From: Roseomonas sp. GC11 | Lineage (GTDB): Bacteria > Pseudomonadota > Alphaproteobacteria > Acetobacterales > Acetobacteraceae | Assembly (NCBI RefSeq): GCF_024437745.1 | Contig: NZ_JANFNY010000033.1 | Location: forward strand, 1 to 34,603 | Direction of reading: 5' to 3' | DNA: 34,603 nt | Shown here: piece after piece, positions 26,401 through 33,083 of the stretch | Numbering within the stretch: the first letter of the stretch is position 1 | Layout of the letters: each line of letters opens with the position of its first letter | The notes under the pieces: model-generated | What the model was told of the DNA's origin: nothing | The model's database searches: none | The model's input: only the letters and a program-made list of their open reading frames with translations | Translations under genes and position numbers: made by a program

Positions 26401-26860
26401 TCAGGGTGAATTGCGGCGGTAGCCCGGCCTCCAGCGGGAAGCCGCGCAGCAGCGACTGGCAGAAGGAATGGATGGTGGAGATGCGCATGCCGCCCGGCTG
26501 TTCCAGCACCTCGGCGAAGAGGCCGCGGGCGCGGCGGAGCAGCGCGGCATCGGGCTTCTGGCCCGTCAGCCCTTCCAGGCTGGCGATGAGGGCGGCCTCC
26601 TCCGCCACGGCCCATTCGCCGAGGCGCCTGGCGAGGCGCGTGGCCATTTCCGCCGCCGCCGCCTTGGTGAAGGTGAGGCAGAGGATGCGCCCCGGCCGGG
26701 CGCCCGGCCGCAGCAGCAGCCGCAGCACGCGGTCCGTCAGCACCTTGGTCTTGCCTGAGCCGGCCGAGGCGCCCACCCAGGCGGAGGCCAGCGGGTCGGA
26801 GGCGCGGCGCTGCGCCGCCTGGGCCGCCGCGCGCGGCGAGAGGGTGCGGCTTTCCGTCAC
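23405..26860 (-). CDS. addA: double-strand break repair helicase-nuclease AddA
   Basis: The 1151-aa UvrD-like helicase subunit of the AddAB complex resects double-strand breaks for RecA. It shows Walker A GASAGSGKT (30-38), LCLTFTKAAAAEMATRL, a Walker B-type LLLDEAQDSNPHQWE, GDEKQSIYGFQGA, LLTAHGSKGLQAPVV and the C-terminal RecB-type nuclease motif VVLDYKTNRPP (Asp1087, Lys1089). Length and order fit the alphaproteobacterial type. The start is GTG at 26860, preceded by GGGGGGAG at nine bases; no ATG fits. It follows addB after 54 bases containing a perfect hairpin, and is transcribed with it. Confidence 0.96.
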   Translation of the reverse strand: MTESRTLSPRAAAQAAQRRASDPLASAWVGASAGSGKTKVLTDRVLRLLLRPGARPGRILCLTFTKAAAAEMATRLARRLGEWAVAEEAALIASLEGLTGQKPDAALLRRARGLFAEVLEQPGGMRISTIHSFCQSLLRGFPLEAGLPPQFTLIEEADAAEMLAESREFALASGQLPQAAIEAMAGLGSPEDFAQTLHSLVKERERLGQAIAAAGGIQGCDAVLRRRLGLPREGQEGDALAGAVRAVDAAMIRAAALLRQSGNANDRARGAQMKAWIDLSHEARAARWEEWRAIFLTATEGTPRKSLATKGGLKERHEEVQALMAEEAERVHAFEEGRRSWRLHAATLALLALAQPVLTAYTARKARRGAVDFDDLIQAARALLHDPGSAWVLYKLDGGLDHLLLDEAQDSNPHQWEIAARLAEEFFAGLGTRGPEVVRSIFAVGDEKQSIYGFQGADAAGFARWERHFAEAVGAAGADFAAVPLNVSFRSTAPVLALVDAVFADGPARRGVVAEGSRLEHRADRQGEAGMVEVWPPLARPDSAALEPWEVPDQPVAEEDAEALMAESLAARIAQMVREETLPARGNRPIRPGDILVLLRRRTGFSNLLVRALKARGVAVGGVDRMRLIEQIAVQDLLALCDVLLLPEDDLQLAAVLKSPLCNVPEEELCDLARGREQPLWWRLLERRGSDSPAGHAAEWLAGLADRADLATPHTILAEVLGEHGGRARILARLGPDAADPLDEMLNAALTYEARHPPSLQGFVQWLRRGGAEVKREAESGADAVRLLTAHGSKGLQAPVVIIPDVGSGRGEKALRWEESEPPLPFWAPRSRKDFFAPAWTALMEAENEAREAEENRLLYVALTRAEDRLLVCAWGTPKEGGWYDLVAQGIARLEGAEEIPFEPAHFGAPPAASFAGPLRRYACAQTAAPRHEPAHGSAEEAAALPDWLGRPAAPESMALTLSPSALPGEEETPTAAPHGRADPTGERFRRGRLVHALLQHLPEHPPGERTTLARRFLARPGHGLTPADQAVTLEEVMRLLDHPGLREAFGPGSLAEAPIAGKVNGRPLAGQVDRLLITPERVVVLDYKTNRPPPTEVKDVPALYLRQMAAYRALLRQVFPGRRVECWLLWTWSALAMPLPDAVLDRHEPG

Positions 26861-26877
26861 AGCCCGGCGCTCCCCCC

Positions 26878-26900
26878 GCTGGCGGGCAGCGCCCGCCAGC
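26878..26900 (-). promoter_or_regulatory. hairpin in the addB-addA gap, next to the addA ribosome binding site
   Basis: GCTGGCGGGC, loop, GCCCGCCAGC is a ten-base-pair perfect stem ending at the base before the addA Shine-Dalgarno (26870-26877). It could set translation of the GTG-started addA or be an mRNA processing site. Confidence 0.45.
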
Positions 26901-26914
26901 CCTGAAAGAAAGAA

Positions 26915-29900
26915 TCAGGCATCTTCGGCGGTTCCCCATTCGGCGATGCGGGCGAGGTGGTCATGGTCGGTGCGCTGCGGTCGCCGCCGGGGGTGCGGCC
27001 GGGCGACGAAGCGCCGGTTGCCGAGCAGGAAGGCGCGCAGCAGGGCGGTGGTCTGGTCCACCGCATCGGCGCCGAGCGTCCCCGGGTCGCCCTTCACCGG
27101 CTGGATCTCGCCCGGCGTGCCGCCGCCGGTCAGCCGCCAGTGGGCCATGGCCGAGACGGGGGCGGGGTGGACGCCCTGGAAGCCCCCGGCCTCGGCCATC
27201 GCCGCTTCCAGCGGCATCTGCGGCGCGCGGCCATCGGTCATTTCCTTCGCCGTGGGCGGCATGCCGGTCTTGTAGTCGATGATGGCCAAGGTGCCGTCCG
27301 CCAGCTCGTCGATGCGGTCGGCGCGGCCCTTCAGGCGCAGCTGGCGGTTGGCGATCTCCAGGAAGCCCGCCACCTCGGCATGGCGGCGGCGGATGGCGCG
27401 CGCGGGGTCGGCCTGGGCCTGGGCATGGGCCGCCTCCTCCTCCGCCACGACGAAGCCGCCGATGCGGGCGAGGCGCGGGCGCCAGAAGGCCAGCAGCCCC
27501 GGCCGCGCGGCGGCCTCGGAGAGGGCTTTCTCCGCCTCCTCGGCGAACCAGAGCGCGGCCTTCTCGCGCCCCGGCCAGCCGCCGGGGGCATCGCCCAGCC
27601 GGGCGGTCCAGCCGGCCATCACCTGGTGCACGATCTGGCCATAGTCGGAGGCGCCGACCTCGGCATCCAGCGGCTCCACCGGCACCAGGCGCAGCACGCG
27701 GCGGGCATAGTAGCCATAGGGGTCTGCCATCAGGTCCGCCACCTCGGTGATGCTGATCTCGCGCGGGCGGAATTCAGGGGGCGGGGCGGGGGCGGGGCGG
27801 GGCCAGGGGCGCACGGCCTCCGGCATGTCCAGCCGCGCCGCCCAGCCCAGCGCCGGGTGGCGCGGGAGCGACAGCCCCCCCTCTTTCCCCCCCTCTTTTC
27901 TCTGGCCCCCGAGAAAAGTTTCCAGCCGCGTCAGCCAGCGGCTGGGCACGGTGGGGGCGCCGGCGCGCTTGCGGGCGCGCGCCAGCACCACGCGCGGCGC
28001 GGAGGAGGCGGCCAGCATGAAATCCGCCGCCACGCGGCCGATGCGCGATTCCGGCTCGGGCAGGCCGAAATCGGTCCGCATGGGGCGGCTCATCCAGGGG
28101 CCGGGGTCGGTGGCCTGCGGCCAGACGCCTTCCTCCAGGCTGCCCAGCACGGCGAGGTCGAAATCCTGCAACCGCGCCTCCAGCAGGCCGAGGATGGCGA
28201 TGCGCGGGTGCTGCGCGTATTCGCGCCCGCGGCCGATGCGCACCCCCGGCGCCGCCGGCCCCTCCAGCAGCACGTCGAAGAGCGCGGGCCAGGAGGCCGG
28301 GCTCATCGGCGGCAATTCGCGCAGGGCGGGGGGCAGGGTGGAGAGGAAGACGGCCAGCGGCTCGCCCTCCTCCCCCGAATAGAGGCGCAGGCCGCCCGGG
28401 CGGTCGCGCGCCGTGGCCAGGGCCTCGGCGGCGTTCATATGGGCTTCCAGCAGATCGGCGGGGGGGCGGGAGGGCGCGTCCGGCAGTTCCTCGAAGCCGG
28501 CCAGGGCGGTTTCGAGGGCGGCCAGCAGCTTCTCCACCGTGGCCAGCAGGGCGGCATCCTTCTCGCGCCGGAAGGCCTCGCGCGCGCGGGCGCGCAGGCC
28601 GGGCAGGCCGGGCGCCGGGCGCGGCCCGCGCAGGGCGCGCCGCTCGAAGAGTCGCACCGCCTCCATCCATTCCGAGCGCGTCATCCCCCCCGCCGCCAGC
28701 GGGTGCTTCAGCAGGGAGAGCAGCGGCACAGGCGCGAAGCCCTCCGCCACGGTGCGGGCGATCAGCCGCAGGAAGGCGCCGGTGGGCGTCTGCCCCAGCG
28801 GCTGGCCGGCGGAATCATCGGCCACCACGCCGTGGCGCATCAGCTCGGCGGCGACGCGGCGGCCCAGCTCGCGGTCCGGGGTGATCAGCGCGGCGCGGGT
28901 GCCGGGCGTCTCCAGCGCCTCGCGCAGCAGCAGGGCGATGGCCACGGCCTCGGCCTGGACATCCGGCGCGTCGAGAAAGGCGAGGCCCTTCAGCGCCGGG
29001 GCCCAGTGCTCCGGCCGGCGGTGCAGCCAGGCCTCGAGGCCGGCGGCGGGGCGCAGGGCGCAGGAGATCAGCTCCGCGCGGCGGATCAGCGCCGGGCTGC
29101 CATCGCCATTGCCGGGCCAGGGGCGGAGGTCCTTCGGCGTCGCGTCCATCGCCGAGAGCAGCCGCACCTGGCCGGAGAGCGGATGCGTCGGGCTCTCGCC
29201 GATGGCGGCCCAGAGCTCGGGGGAGAGTTCGGGGGATTTCACCTCGCCCGCGCCATGCAGCACGACGCAGCCCTGCGGCATCTGCGCCACCACTTTCAGC
29301 AGCGCCGCCGCCGCCGGGATGGTGCCGCCCGCGCCGATGCCGGCGGCGATCACCGGGTCGCGCGGCGGCTCGCGCGTCCAGGCCTCGGCCTGGGCCTTCA
29401 GCGCGGCGACGCGGCGGGGGCCGATATCCATCAGCCCCTTCTCGGCCAGCCAGCCCTCCCAGGCGCTGAGCACGCCGCGCAGGAAGGTCAGCGTCACCTG
29501 CCAGTGGGTGGCGAATTCCTCCGGCACCAGGGTTTCCAGCCGGGAGAGGTCGCAGCCCTCCAGCGCCGTCTCGTCCAGCCACTCGGCCAGGGCGGTGGCG
29601 AGGCGCCAGGCCTGTTCCGGCGTGGCCGGGCCGCCGTAGCGCGAGGGCAGGCGCATCACCAGCGCCGTCAGCACCGAATGGCGCACCGCCGGTTCCACCG
29701 CCGGGGGGAGGTCCAGCAGGGTGGGGAGGGAGAGCTCGTCCGCCTCCTGGGTGGACAGGCCGGTCAGCGCATGCATGCGCGGCAGCAGCAGCGTCTGGCC
29801 CCCCGAGGCGCGCAGGAACGCCTCCCGCAGCGCCAGCGCGGCGCGGCGGGTGGGGAGCAGGATCGTCGTGCGCGACAGGGCCAGGGGGTCCTCAGACCCG

Positions 29901-29971
29901 ACCCAGGACAGAACGCCCTCGGCCAGCGTGCCAAGGAAGGGCAAATGCGCCGGAATCTCATAGAGCCGCAT
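26915..29971 (-). CDS. addB: double-strand break repair nuclease AddB, alphaproteobacterial type
   Basis: The 1018-aa second subunit of AddAB begins MRLYEIPAHLPFLGTLAEG, has the degenerate helicase-like region TTILLPTRRAALALREAF, and carries a C-terminal nuclease domain with GRADRIDELADG and IIDYKTG (Asp899, Lys901). ATG 29971 has GGAGG six bases upstream. The reading frame stays open to 31033 but that part lies opposite the metallo-hydrolase gene and is not coding. A short low-complexity insert (QRKEGGKEGG) is encoded by a 12-base tandem repeat with two seven-base G runs (plus-strand C7 at 27875-27881 and 27887-27893), a site prone to slippage. Confidence 0.95.
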   Translation of the reverse strand: MRLYEIPAHLPFLGTLAEGVLSWVGSEDPLALSRTTILLPTRRAALALREAFLRASGGQTLLLPRMHALTGLSTQEADELSLPTLLDLPPAVEPAVRHSVLTALVMRLPSRYGGPATPEQAWRLATALAEWLDETALEGCDLSRLETLVPEEFATHWQVTLTFLRGVLSAWEGWLAEKGLMDIGPRRVAALKAQAEAWTREPPRDPVIAAGIGAGGTIPAAAALLKVVAQMPQGCVVLHGAGEVKSPELSPELWAAIGESPTHPLSGQVRLLSAMDATPKDLRPWPGNGDGSPALIRRAELISCALRPAAGLEAWLHRRPEHWAPALKGLAFLDAPDVQAEAVAIALLLREALETPGTRAALITPDRELGRRVAAELMRHGVVADDSAGQPLGQTPTGAFLRLIARTVAEGFAPVPLLSLLKHPLAAGGMTRSEWMEAVRLFERRALRGPRPAPGLPGLRARAREAFRREKDAALLATVEKLLAALETALAGFEELPDAPSRPPADLLEAHMNAAEALATARDRPGGLRLYSGEEGEPLAVFLSTLPPALRELPPMSPASWPALFDVLLEGPAAPGVRIGRGREYAQHPRIAILGLLEARLQDFDLAVLGSLEEGVWPQATDPGPWMSRPMRTDFGLPEPESRIGRVAADFMLAASSAPRVVLARARKRAGAPTVPSRWLTRLETFLGGQRKEGGKEGGLSLPRHPALGWAARLDMPEAVRPWPRPAPAPPPEFRPREISITEVADLMADPYGYYARRVLRLVPVEPLDAEVGASDYGQIVHQVMAGWTARLGDAPGGWPGREKAALWFAEEAEKALSEAAARPGLLAFWRPRLARIGGFVVAEEEAAHAQAQADPARAIRRRHAEVAGFLEIANRQLRLKGRADRIDELADGTLAIIDYKTGMPPTAKEMTDGRAPQMPLEAAMAEAGGFQGVHPAPVSAMAHWRLTGGGTPGEIQPVKGDPGTLGADAVDQTTALLRAFLLGNRRFVARPHPRRRPQRTDHDHLARIAEWGTAEDA

Positions 29972-30021
29972 GGGGTGCCTCCGCCGGATCGGGTGTGGCC
30001 CGCGGGAGAGACGAAAGCAAG

Positions 30022-30086
30022 AATGGGGGGCTCCGCCCCCCAAACCCCCCGCCGGGGGAACAGGGTTCCCCCGGACCCCGCCATTC
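30022..30086 (+). repeat. GC-rich double-hairpin intergenic element, copy 5
   Basis: GGGGGGC/GCCCCCC (30025-30041, loop TCC), junction CAAACCCCCC, then CCGGGGGAAC/GTTCCCCCGG (30052-30074, loop AGG) and ACCCCGCCATTC. It lies in the promoter region between addB and the metallo-hydrolase gene, not after a gene end, so termination is not its only possible role. Confidence 0.85.
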
Positions 30087-30118
30087 GTCAGAATCGCCCC
30101 AGGCCAGGGGGGAGCAGC

Positions 30119-30904
30119 ATGGAGATCGTGCGGGGGGCGGGGGTGGATGAGCGGGTGCTCATCCTGCGCGCGGGGGAGGAGGTGGATGCGGTGCTGGTGC
30201 GCACGCGGCGCTTCTGCGTGCTGGTGGACACGCTCGCCACGCCGGAACTCTGCGCCCGCGCGCTGGAGGAAGTGAAGGGCGCGCCGCTGCTGGTGGTGAA
30301 CAGCCACATGGACTGGGACCATTTCTGGGGCAATGCGGCGGTGGCGGGGGCGCCCATCCTGGCGCATGAGGCCGCCCTGGCGCGCTTCCACGACCCGGCC
30401 ACCGCCCGCACCCTGCGCGAGAAGGCCGCCGCCGAGCCGCGCTTCGCCGGGGTGGAACTGGTGCCGCCCAGCCTGACCTTTTCCGGCGAGATGGTGCTGC
30501 ATGGCGGCGACCTGACGCTGCACCTGCTCCACACCCCCGGCCATACCCCGGACCATGTGGCGGTGTGGATTCCCGAGATCGCCACCTGTCTCGCCGTGGA
30601 TGCGGTGGAACACCCCATCCCCGAGGTGTGGAGCGATGACCCGGCGGATCTCGTGGCGCTGCGGGCCTCGCTGGCGCGCATTGCCGGGCTGGGGGCGCGG
30701 GTGCTGCTGCCCGCGCATGGCCAGACCACCGACCCCGCCCTGGCCACCCGCAACATCGCCTATTTCGACGCGCTGGAAGCCGCCCTGCGCGCCGGCCAGG
30801 AACCTTCCCTCCCGGTTGGCGCCGTCATCCCCCCCACCCAGCGCGCCTTCTACGAGTCCTGCCACGCGAGCAATCTGCGCGCGATGCAGCGTTTCATCAG
30901 CTGA
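30119..30904 (+). CDS. metallo-beta-lactamase-fold hydrolase
   Basis: The 261-aa protein has the metal-site motif NSHMDWDHFWG (His63, Asp65, Asp67, His68), where the usual second histidine of HxHxDH is Asp, a variant seen in some subfamilies. Further ligands are HTPGHTPDH (His142), Asp161 (LAVDAVEHP) and His200 (LPAHGQ). It is probably a cytoplasmic binuclear zinc hydrolase; the substrate (thioester, lactone or other) is not readable. The ATG has GGGGGGAG five bases upstream. Copies of the GC-rich double-hairpin element flank it on both sides in inverted orientation. It is divergent from addB and convergent with cca. Confidence 0.88.
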   Translation: MEIVRGAGVDERVLILRAGEEVDAVLVRTRRFCVLVDTLATPELCARALEEVKGAPLLVVNSHMDWDHFWGNAAVAGAPILAHEAALARFHDPATARTLREKAAAEPRFAGVELVPPSLTFSGEMVLHGGDLTLHLLHTPGHTPDHVAVWIPEIATCLAVDAVEHPIPEVWSDDPADLVALRASLARIAGLGARVLLPAHGQTTDPALATRNIAYFDALEAALRAGQEPSLPVGAVIPPTQRAFYESCHASNLRAMQRFIS

Positions 30905-30905
30905 A

Positions 30906-30973
30906 GGCGGGGTCCGGGGGGATCCTATCCCCCCGGCGGAGGGGGCATGGGGGTGGCGGCGCCTCCCCCATTC
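30906..30973 (-). repeat. GC-rich double-hairpin intergenic element, copy 6, overlapping the end of cca
   Basis: It begins with the same 15 bases (GGCGGGGTCCGGGGG) as the reverse complement of copy 5. Hairpin CCGGGGGGAT/ATCCCCCCGG (30914-30936) and a second ATGGGGG/CCCCCAT stem (30947-30971). The element supplies the last codons and the stop of cca. Confidence 0.85.
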
Positions 30974-32151
30974 TTTTTCAGCTCGCCGAGGCATTCTTCC
31001 AGAGTCGCCCGGCACCCCTGGGCCATCCACCATGCCCGGACCCGCGCCAGGGCCTGCCCGATGGCTGGCCCTGGCGGCAGCCCGGCGGCGATGGCATCGC
31101 GCCCCTGCAACGGAAAGACCGGCCGTGGCGTGCCGAGGATGCGCTCCCGCAGCGCCGCGCGGTCCTGCCCGTCCCGCGCCTCCGCCACCCAGGCGAGATC
31201 CTGCGCCAGATCCGCCGGATGCTCCGCCAGCAGCCGGCGCAGATCATCCTCACCGAGACCGGGCGCGGGCGGCGGCAGGGTGAGCAGGGCGCGCAGGCGT
31301 TTCGCTTCCTCCCCCGAGAAGCGCAGGCGGCGCGCCAGGGCCTCGGGCGCCATGCCCTGCGGCAGCAGCAGGGCCAGGCGCAGCAGCGGCGCCGCCGGGG
31401 CCTGGCTGCGGGCGAGGGGGGTGATGTCCCCCGCCTCCGGCAGCACCGCGGCGAGGACGCCGGTCTCCCGCATCAGCGCCAGGGCGGTGGCGGGCTGCGG
31501 CCCTTCCAGCAGGCGCTTCAGCTCCATCCACACGCGCTCGGCGGAGAGGCGGGGCAGGCCGGGCACGGCGGCGCGCAGGGCGTCCAGCGCCACCGGCTCC
31601 GGCGCGCCCCGGCCATAGCGGGCATGGAAGCGGAAGAAGCGCAGCACGCGCAGATAGTCTTCCGCCAGCCGTGTCGCCGGGTCCCCCACGAAGCGGAGCC
31701 GGCCGGCGGCGAGGTCCTCCCGCCCGCCGAAATAGTCCCAGAACCGGCCCGCCGCATCCATCGACATGGCGTTGAAGGTGAAGTCGCGCCGTGCCGCGTC
31801 CTGCCGCCAGTCGGTGGTCCATTCCACGGTGGCGTGGCGGCCATCGGTGGCGAGGTCGCGGCGCAGGCTCGTCACCTCCACCGGCTCATGGGCCAGCACG
31901 GCGGTGACGGTGCCATGGTGCAACCCCGTCTCGAACACCTTCAGCCCGGCGGCCTGGAGGCGGGCGGCGATTTCCTCCGGCGGGTAGGGGGCTGCGACAT
32001 CGACATCATGGACGGGCCGGCCCGCCAGGGCATCGCGCACCACCCCGCCCACGGCGCGGGCGCCGGGCAGAGCGGCCAGCACGGCGGCGGGGGTGCCCCG
32101 GAGCAGCCATTCAGGCGGGGGGAGGTGGTCGGTCGGCGGGTCGTCGGTCAT
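30925..32151 (-). CDS. cca: CCA tRNA nucleotidyltransferase / poly(A) polymerase family
   Basis: The 408-aa class II nucleotidyltransferase adds or repairs the 3' CCA of tRNA. It shows AVGGVVRDALAGRPVHDVDVA (read as GGVVRD at 35-40 and DVD at 49-51, the metal carboxylates), RRDFTFNAMSMD, and GDPATRLAEDYLRVLRFFRFHARYG, the nucleotide-selecting region in the neck. No HD domain is seen. ATG 32151 matches the family start; the frame further left is not supported. The last 15 residues (from NGGGAA to the PPPPGG end) are encoded inside a GC-rich repeat element, so the natural C-terminus was probably at or near LGELKK. It is convergent with the metallo-hydrolase gene. Confidence 0.93.
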   Translation of the reverse strand: MTDDPPTDHLPPPEWLLRGTPAAVLAALPGARAVGGVVRDALAGRPVHDVDVAAPYPPEEIAARLQAAGLKVFETGLHHGTVTAVLAHEPVEVTSLRRDLATDGRHATVEWTTDWRQDAARRDFTFNAMSMDAAGRFWDYFGGREDLAAGRLRFVGDPATRLAEDYLRVLRFFRFHARYGRGAPEPVALDALRAAVPGLPRLSAERVWMELKRLLEGPQPATALALMRETGVLAAVLPEAGDITPLARSQAPAAPLLRLALLLPQGMAPEALARRLRFSGEEAKRLRALLTLPPPAPGLGEDDLRRLLAEHPADLAQDLAWVAEARDGQDRAALRERILGTPRPVFPLQGRDAIAAGLPPGPAIGQALARVRAWWMAQGCRATLEECLGELKKNGGGAATPMPPPPGG

Positions 32152-32272
32152 GGCGGCGCAAGGCACCACGCGCCGCCGCCCCGCGCAACCGGCGCGCATC
32201 CTTCGTGGCGTTGCCGCGTTCTCCCCCCATGCGGCCCGCGAGGCCGGACCCGCCAGACACAGGAGAGCCAGA

Positions 32273-32509
32273 ATGGACGAAAACCGCATCACCGGCGCCG
32301 CGCGCGAAACCGCGGGCCGTGTGGAGGAAGCCGCGGGCGCCGTGGCCGGCGATGCCGGGCAGCGTGCCCGTGGCGCCTATCATCAGGCGCAGGGCCAGGC
32401 GGAGAATGCCGTGGGCCAGCTTTGTGACCATGTGCGGGAACAGCCGCTGACCTCGCTCGCCATCGCGGCGGGGATTGGCTACATCCTGGGGCGGCTGCGA
32501 ATCCTCTGA
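32273..32509 (+). CDS. small CsbD/DUF883-like stress protein with C-terminal membrane segment
   Basis: The 78-aa protein has a charged amphipathic CsbD-like part (NRITGAARETAGRVEEAAG, GQAENAVGQL) followed by a hydrophobic C-terminus (SLAIAAGIGYILGRL), as in DUF883/YqjD-like inner-membrane proteins. Such proteins are often induced by stress or in stationary phase; the role is poorly known. AGGAG lies seven bases before the ATG. It is divergent from cca with a 121-base gap that must hold both promoters. Confidence 0.85.
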   Translation: MDENRITGAARETAGRVEEAAGAVAGDAGQRARGAYHQAQGQAENAVGQLCDHVREQPLTSLAIAAGIGYILGRLRIL

Positions 32510-32520
32510 TATTTTAGAAG

Positions 32521-32605
32521 CTTTTTCCCATTTGGCGTCCCGCTTCCGGCCTGATGCGGGACGCCAACCGGAAAAGTTTTTTGGTTCTTTTTTTCAAAAA
32601 AGAAC
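32521..32605 (-). repeat. A/T-rich hairpin element, copy 5, joined to a GC-rich hairpin
   Basis: GTTCTTTTTT (32584-32593), TC, AAAAAAGAAC (32596-32605) preceded by GGAAAAGTTTTTTG. Next to it TTGGCGTCCCGC/GCGGGACGCCAA (32532-32567) makes a perfect twelve-base stem, and CTTTTTCC at 32521 can pair with GGAAAAG at 32570. It lies between the CsbD-like and lipoprotein genes. Confidence 0.8.
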
Positions 32606-32690
32606 ATTTTTTCTTATTGTTTCTCCCCTGGCCTGCCCTCTTTGAACCCTGCTCCACCGGGTCTATCCCTTGGGGCAGGAGGACCATGCC

Positions 32691-33041
32691 ATGCGCCGTC
32701 TCTTGCCCTTTGCCTTTCTGCCCCTGCTGGCGGCCTGTGCCGCGCCGGGGCCGACGCTGGAGCAGCGCCTGGCGACTTTCGTCAACCGGCCGGAGGGCGA
32801 GCTGGTTGCCCAGCTTGGCGTGCCGGTGCGCAGCTATGAGGCCGATGGGCGGCGCTTCCTGCAATTCGAGCAGCAGAGCACCGTGGCCGTGCCCGGGGAC
32901 CCCTATCCCTATGGCTTTGGGGGCTATCGCCGCGTCTGGGATGTGCCGCCGAGCTATGCCGTGGTGCGCTGTGACATGACTTTCGCGCTGCGCCAGGGTG
33001 TCGTCGAAAGCTTTACCACGCGCGGGCAGGGCTGCCGCTGA
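32691..33041 (+). CDS. small putative lipoprotein of unknown function
   Basis: The 116-aa protein has a lipoprotein signal (RRLLPFAFLPLLAAC, lipobox LAAC with Cys16), then LEQRLATFVNRPEGELVAQLGVP and a sequence rich in Tyr/Gly. The EGELVAQLGVPVRSYEADG segment resembles short SmpA/OmlA-like or Acetobacteraceae-specific lipoproteins, but I cannot assign a family. AGGAGG lies eight bases before ATG 32691; a frame-matched upstream start at 32670 is less well placed. It precedes the ankyrin gene by 42 bases, probably in one operon. Confidence 0.85.
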   Translation: MRRLLPFAFLPLLAACAAPGPTLEQRLATFVNRPEGELVAQLGVPVRSYEADGRRFLQFEQQSTVAVPGDPYPYGFGGYRRVWDVPPSYAVVRCDMTFALRQGVVESFTTRGQGCR

Positions 33042-33083
33042 GCCCGCTTCGCCCGCGCCGGAAAATGGTTTAGAGAGGCCGAT

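Noticed and set aside
23417-26422. Plus-strand open frame of about 1000 codons
   Set aside because: Antisense to addA, whose helicase and nuclease motifs are unmistakable; high GC keeps the opposite frame open.
26957-30118. Very long plus-strand open frame running up to the metallo-hydrolase start
   Set aside because: It lies opposite addB, has shadow composition (long Gln/His/Gly/Arg-rich stretches) and no motif. Only the part from 30119 is a gene.
29972-31033. N-terminal extension of the addB frame
   Set aside because: It would cover the metallo-hydrolase gene, while ATG 29971 has a good GGAGG and the family's usual start.
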